Part shown: positions 58,885 to 64,000 of the stretch, piece after piece | Position numbering within the stretch: position 1 is the first letter of the stretch | Layout of the letters: each line of letters starts with the position of its first letter | From: Cylindrodendrum hubeiense | Taxonomy: Eukaryota; Ascomycota; Sordariomycetes; Hypocreales; Nectriaceae | Direction: 5' to 3' | NCBI GenBank assembly: GCA_014621425.1 | Contig: JAANBB010000056.1 | Location: 62,001-126,000, forward strand | DNA length: 64,000 nucleotides | Position numbers and translations under genes: made by a program | Notes under the pieces: generated by a model | Databases searched by the model: none | Told to the model about the DNA's origin: nothing | The model's input: the letters and a program-made list of their open reading frames with translations, nothing else

Positions 58885-60392
58885 ATGTCACGACGGTCGA
58901 CCGAGATGCACAACCAACATGGCCCTACACTCGAAGTGCCAACCTCCGACTCATCCGAAACGGCTGTTTCCGACGGAGATGACTCTGAGAAGTCAATCAC
59001 CGGAGAGCACATATCTCTGCCGCCCGCAGATCATGGAAAGGATGCGTGGCTCTTCTTGGCCGCTTGCTTCTTTGTCGATGCTCTGGCTTGGGGTATGTGA
59101 TCGAGGACTGCACAACCGAAATCTTCAGGACGCCTATGGCTAACGCTTGCTTACTCACAGGCTTTCCCAACTCCTTTGGCGTCTTTCAAGAATATTATAG
59201 CGACCACTCGCAGTTTGCTGGCTCTCCCATGATCCCAATTATTGGAACTTGCACCCTGGTAAATCCCCTGTGGTATATGTCAGGTCTTGCGCTCATTGTG
59301 TTTTAGGGCATAATGTACTTGACGATGCCACTCATCATGGGAATCCAGCGGCTCTACCCACTGTTCGGAAGGTGGTCACCAGTCATCGGTCTATTCATCA
59401 TGAGCACCTCCCTCGGCATCGGCTCTTATTCGCAAACAACAGCCCAGTTACTGGTCGCCCAGGGAATCTTTTTCGCAATTGGCAGCTCCATCCTGTACTG
59501 CCCTTGTGTCTTGTACTTGGATGAATGGTTTATTGAACGAAAGGGATTTGCCTTTGGGATTTTCTTGTCGGGCACTGGCTTAGCGGGATCAGTCCTCCCT
59601 CTGCTGCTTGAATATTTCTTGGGCCGTTATGGCTTCCGTACCACGCTGCGGATATGGGCGGTTTCATTGGTGGTTCTAACAGCGCCGCTAGCATACTTCA
59701 TCAAACCCCGACTACCAGCCATAGCGACATCGCACATCCGACCATTTAGATTTGGATTCGCTCTGAAGCGGACATTCGTCTTGTTTCAGGCGTCAAACAT
59801 CTTCCAGGCTCTCGGATTTTCCCTTCCAATGATCTACCTACCAACATATGCCCGCGCTATCGGCGCGAATCATTTTCTATCAGCTTTCACGCTTGTACTC
59901 GTCAACTTTATGTCCATGGTCGGTTGCGCTGGAATGGGTGTGTTGACGGACCGCTTCCATGTCACTGTGTGCTTTTTGACGTCAGCTATCGGAACCACAC
60001 TTGCGACATTTCTGTTGTGGGGATTTGCGACCAAAATACCGACATTGTTCATATATTGCATAATCTACGGACTTTTTGCTGGGTCGTACCCCTCAGCTTG
60101 GCCAGGGATCACGCGCCATATGATGGAGGCGGCTCCTAAGGGATGGAGTCGCAACGAGAAAGGACAAGAGGACCTTGATCCAACTATGATACTTGGTGTT
60201 CTTTCAATAGGCAGAGGTATTGGCAGTACTATGTCAGGGCCCATTGGCCATGCACTGATTTACGGATTACCTTGGTATGAGAAGGTTTATGGCGGCTATG
60301 GGACAGGATACGGGCCTCTTATTGTCTTGTCCGGAGTGTGTTCAATTATTAGCGGTATGAGTTTCTTATGGTGGAAACTCAAGTTGATTTAG
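58885..60392 (+). CDS. MFS transporter, monocarboxylate transporter-like
   Basis: Three exons: 58885-59092, 59161-59258, 59307-60392 (463 residues). ATG 58885 is the first true ATG of the frame (an extension to 58807 starts with TTG). The N-terminal 60 residues are hydrophilic and acidic, then DAWLFLAACFFVDALAWG starts helix 1, followed by FPNSFGVFQEYY, the signature of fungal MCT-type permeases. Further helices include LGIGSYSQTTAQLLVAQGIF, GFAFGIFLSGTGLAGSVLPL and TLFIYCIIYGLFAGSY. The long central loop and 12-helix layout fit the MCT family, which carries monocarboxylates or related acids with protons, and also includes cluster-linked exporters. Substrate unknown. Confidence 0.88.
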
Positions 60393-62229
60393 CATAAGAT
60401 TAAAATATTCCAGTTAGTTACGAGTGTTTGATGTTGTCAAGATGCCCATGTTTACCTCAGCTTTCGAGTTTTTGAGACAGTTAGTCAAGAAATTTTACTT
60501 AGAGACATCTTTAACTGCTCGGGCGAGCAATTTAGAACATTCAGTGAATATTAAGGGAATATTCCCCCTCAGCAAACAAGCCCATGATAACTCTATCGTA
60601 ATTTAGTGACTCGGGCTTTGTCTCAGATCTCCTCAGGGCCAATAGGAGATTCTTTTCTGGTTCTCGTCGTAAATGGATTTCTCTTCTTCAAATGTCACAT
60701 GTGGCCAAGTCCTTGACTGATCCTCGGGATACAGCTCCAAAATGTTGTGTAGCCAATTAGGTTAGGTATGGTATCCTATTCTTTTATACTGGACTGTTTC
60801 CCCTTAGAGGACTTGATGTTAGCCATGTCGACAGCGATTGACCTCATCAAGGCTAAATGGCCCTCGATGCGCGAACGGCAAGGATTGCTTTCCCCCTCGT
60901 TCCGTAGCTATCATCTAACATAACACTCAAAGCATGACCATGGATTCATTATATCAGACACTAAACTGAAGCGCCAAAATGAATTATTCCTCACACGTGC
61001 CTGATCACCGCACACACCTTGATGATGCGCGCGGCTTAGCAGCAGCGCCTTTGTTGCTAGTGAACCCCGTGCCGCACAAACCCCTGTTAGGCAATCGGCG
61101 GTCTGGACCGATTTTGACATTCCTAAGACAATCTAGTTTGAAGGTACTCCTGTTAGTGTCTAAAATACCCTACTAGTTCTGTGCGTGTCTCTCTTTTGCA
61201 TTTGGAGTATATTTTCTTGAAATTATGAAGTTGTTGCATCTGGCCCCCATTACGAGGAGTGAGCGAGCACAAAAGCACTGACCCAATTGTGCGATCTAAT
61301 CTCTTCATACAGCCGGGAGGAAATGCGGGGTATGACGTAGCTTTCAGATCAGACAAGGACTGAGCGCGTCTCATACATTTTCCCAGGATGCCCATGTGAT
61401 AACTAGTCCATGCTTGAAGTTTCAAAGCCCAATCTGGGCTACGCTGGCTACTCTCTCCATCAAACCACGACACTGATTCCGGGGAAAACATGCGATCTTG
61501 CACCCTGTCCGACAGGCTAGCAATAAGCAAATGCTTGAATTTTCAAGGCGGAAATTAGGCTGCGCCGCAGGCATGCTACGTAGTACTCTCTCCATCGAAC
61601 CACGACCCTGATTCTGGGGAAAACGTGCGTTCCTGTGCCGTGCCCCACAGGCTAGCAATAAGTCGGTCACGCTTGCACAAAAATATACAGCACGTTGTCC
61701 CTACTAGTGCGGGGAACGGGGAATTCATGAATAAGGCACAGCAAGTGTCCAGCCACTAGACTAGAGCCGCGCAAGGTGATCAGGCGTGGTGAAAATTTGT
61801 TCTCGAATTGGCTAAGGAGTTCTGGGGTAGAGCCAGAACCCCTCTCAGGGGAGGAGTATCACCAATATCCAATCACTCTTGGCGGCGTGACTAACGACTA
61901 TGGACAGATCCACCATCCTATGAGCTTCAATTACGTACAGCTTATCCAATAGAAGATTCGCAAATTCTAGCTTGGAATTCGTCAAGCGTTGAGAAGTCAA
62001 ATTGGCTTTCTCATTACGTGAGAAATCGGAAAAGCCGGGCTTTCTCAACGAAGGACTGGCCGAGGGAGTCGAAACACGCAAACTATGACCCTACCTTTGC
62101 AACAAGTAGGCAGGATCCCTCTCCGACTCAGCATCGCGCGCCTATGAGGGGTCATGGCAAATCTAGATGCAGAATCCTCAACGTGACCTTGCGGGTATCC
62201 ATTCGGTGCCACACGTTCTCGTTTTTCTG
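60393..62229. other. Intergenic region
   Basis: About 1.8 kb without a supported gene. It contains a direct duplication at 61411-61668. Confidence 0.4.
61411..61668 (+). repeat. Direct duplication of about 120-137 bp
   Basis: Copies at 61411-61531 and 61532-61668. Both start TGCTTGAA-TTTCAA, contain ACTCTCTCCATC and GGGGAAAAC, and end CAGGCTAGCAATAAG. They differ by substitutions and a short insertion in the second copy. Confidence 0.88.
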
Positions 62230-62239
62230 GTATATATAG
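62230..62239 (+). promoter_or_regulatory. TATA box of the amidotransferase gene
   Basis: GTATATATAG about 95-105 bp upstream of the ATG at 62334, a usual spacing. Confidence 0.5.
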
Positions 62240-62333
62240 GGGGTGCTTGAGCTCTGGGATCGCTTTCCACAGCAGCTACTTTGACCTCCAAAAATTCTCC
62301 CAGACTTCCCAATTCACCTATAACTTTTACATC

Positions 62334-63214
62334 ATGACTGGATCATTCCGACTTGCTGTTTTGGAGTGCGAGGCGCCGCCAGGGCCGGTGCTAGAGAAGT
62401 ACGGAACGTACGGAGATGTTGTCAGAAACCTCCTGACCAGTGCTCTTGAAACAGCCGCTTTTCCCAACCTTGAGATTTTAAAGTGGAATATTATTTCAGC
62501 GGAATCATTCCCAGATCTCAACTCTATTGATGGCGTTCTGCTGACGGGAAGTCGTATGTCGTGCTCGGTACCTGACTGTCGGAATCGTGATGCTGACCAT
62601 CGCGCAGAGAACACCGCTTTTGAGAATGACGCTTGGATTCCTGGCCTTACCCAATTCATTCAAAGGGTGTACGCGGCCCGCAAGCCACTCGTGGGATTCT
62701 GCTATGGCCATCAGATTATCTCCAGAGCGCTTGGTGGTACTGTGGCTCGAAACCCAACAGGATGGGAAATGGCTGTTGAAGAGGTTGAGCTAAACTCATT
62801 GGGCGCCAAGTTATTCCGTAAAGACGTGTTGGTAAGTGCGCACTCTTTGGGACTGAGTGAATTTGACTAAATTAAGGTTTCTTTCAGCGCATTCACCAAG
62901 TCCATCAGGACGCTGTAATCGTCACTCCCCCTGGCGTTGAGGCCATTGGGCGCAGCGCACAATGCGGTGTTCAGATCTCATACCAACCAGGAAGGATTCT
63001 AAGCTTCCAGGGACATCCCGAGTTCAATGAATTCATTACAACCCATGAGATTGAAGAGAGATACAGTCAAGGGAAGCTTCTTACCGCTCCTTACGAGGAG
63101 GCTATGTCTAGGGTAGGGCTTGAGCATGACGGACCCTTGATTGCCTCTGTGCTTTGGCAACATTTCTTGGGTGGTGATCAAGATGCTGCCATAGCTGGAG
63201 CGAGCCGTCTGTAA
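62334..63214 (+). CDS. Class-I glutamine amidotransferase-like protein
   Basis: Two exons, 62334-62831 and 62888-63214 (274 residues), with a GTAAGT donor and TTTCAG acceptor. The nucleophile elbow GFCYGHQ places the catalytic Cys at residue 123, and QGHPEF supplies His209 and Glu211, completing the GATase1 triad. The stand-alone domain resembles the fungal and bacterial GMP synthase-like amidotransferase family (LAVLECEAPPG, a GVLLTGSR loop). It would hydrolyse glutamine or a gamma-glutamyl compound. Related proteins act on glutathione conjugates in some secondary pathways, but nothing here shows that. Cytosolic; ATG 62334 has good context. Confidence 0.9.
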
Positions 63215-64000
63215 AATAAAAAAAGCATCAAGAGATGGGGCGCAAAGGGTCTCATCATAAAAGGAGTATTTGCTTTAAATAAGGTAGTTTTGTTGGGAAA
63301 TAAAGCGTGCGACGGAGCGATGTTTCTTTCGGACTTGGTCACACAATTTTATTGTGAGGTTATCACATATTTTACAGTGGTTTTGTGAAATGTGAGTGAA
63401 CTTTAAACCTTACAAAGCTTCGACCGGTTCCTATGGCTTTGTTTTCGCGTTGTACTTTGACTCTCGTGTCTCTCGCACCCTTCAAGCAAGAACAGTGCAA
63501 TCCCTGTGTCTTGGACATCATTCTTTTGCAAATAATCCCGCGCTAGTGGGATTTATGGTGTGCAATGGCTGCTTATTAGGCTGCTAGAAGAATATGATAC
63601 CACTGTAAATTGCTTTTTGGCTAGGTTTAGTTGTCAGCTTTTACACTCCAGATTTACAAGACGATTGTTCCGGTAAAATAACCACCAAAAGATATCCCGG
63701 CTCGACATTCACTTTGATCACATGGCCATTTGTTCATTCTACTAACAGCGGAATGCAGTCCTCATCAAATCTATGGCGTGCTAACGTATGGCACAGCTAC
63801 GATGTTGTGGGGGGCTCTACTGAAGCGACGCGACGCGATGGTGGCAGCAATTTGGCTCTGTGTGCTGTCATTGCCACCATTAGTACCATAACCTCATCTC
63901 GCCCGACCAACCAACAGTGAGGAAAAAAGCATGAACATAAATCCAAGCTATGTGTCCAAGTTCTATTCTTCTAACAACTCAAGTCTCCCTAATTTACATT
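63215..64000. other. Right end of the window
   Basis: No gene recognised. Short frames (63396-63587, 63714-63920) lack features, though a gene beginning or ending outside the window cannot be excluded. Confidence 0.35.

Noticed and set aside
1..64000. Secondary-metabolite cluster
   Set aside because: Tailoring-type enzymes, a transporter and regulators occur, but no polyketide synthase, peptide synthetase, terpene cyclase or prenyltransferase is seen.
1..64000. tRNA, rRNA or CRISPR features
   Set aside because: No cloverleaf with A/B boxes, rRNA segment or regularly spaced repeat array could be recognised by reading.

Overview
The window is chromosomal DNA of a filamentous ascomycete, most likely Pezizomycotina and probably an Aspergillus/Penicillium relative. 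The reasons are genes with short GT-AG introns (about 50-110 nt, often with visible CTAAC-type branch points), three Zn2Cys6 regulators, a PTH11-like rhodopsin-fold protein, fungal class-II transposons, and a large AT-rich island with the marks of repeat-induced point mutation (RIP). Exon models were built by hand from splice signals and reading phase.

Left arm (1-30.4 kb): an APH-fold phosphotransferase (307-1770), a WD40-like protein (2566-4269), a secreted C69-type dipeptidase whose nucleophile position is Ser (4645-6240, minus), a C2HC plus Zn2Cys6 regulator (7240-9330), an MDR-type oxidoreductase (9892-11089), a decayed CorA-like gene (11446-12809), an SDR (13053-13845, minus), a Zn2Cys6 regulator (14689-15924), a weak hypothetical ORF (16334-16726, minus), a flavin amine oxidase of the sarcosine oxidase/amadoriase type (19780-21310) followed by a third Zn2Cys6 regulator (21755-24030), and a divergent pair: a coiled-coil protein (24888-26729, minus) and an Hsp70-like ATPase (27982-30360).

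Central island (30.4-53.7 kb): almost no usable coding sequence. It can be read as nested transposons. A pogo/Fot1 element (31722-53465, TA target) is split by a minus-strand LINE-type insertion (32840-52700) flanked by a 14-bp target duplication. The LINE is itself split by a Ty3/gypsy LTR retrotransposon (36449 to about 47020) and by a second, inverted pogo element (47777-49636). The gypsy element carries an 883-bp element with inverted repeats and an 8-bp target duplication (38529-39411). Reverse-transcriptase Asp-Asp pairs appear as Asn-Asn in both retroelements, as RIP predicts.

Right arm (53.7-64 kb): a broken AAA-ATPase (frameshift after sensor 1), a decayed fragment of the tail of the same kind of flavin oxidase found at 21 kb, GC-rich minisatellite DNA, a seven-helix rhodopsin-like protein (56320-57581), an MFS transporter (58885-60392) and a class-I glutamine amidotransferase (62334-63214).

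The genes do not form a recognisable biosynthetic cluster with a core synthase. Adjacent regulator/enzyme pairs (7240/9892 and 19780/21755) may be small co-regulated units. The most informative parts of the window are the layered transposon island and the gene debris at its right edge.
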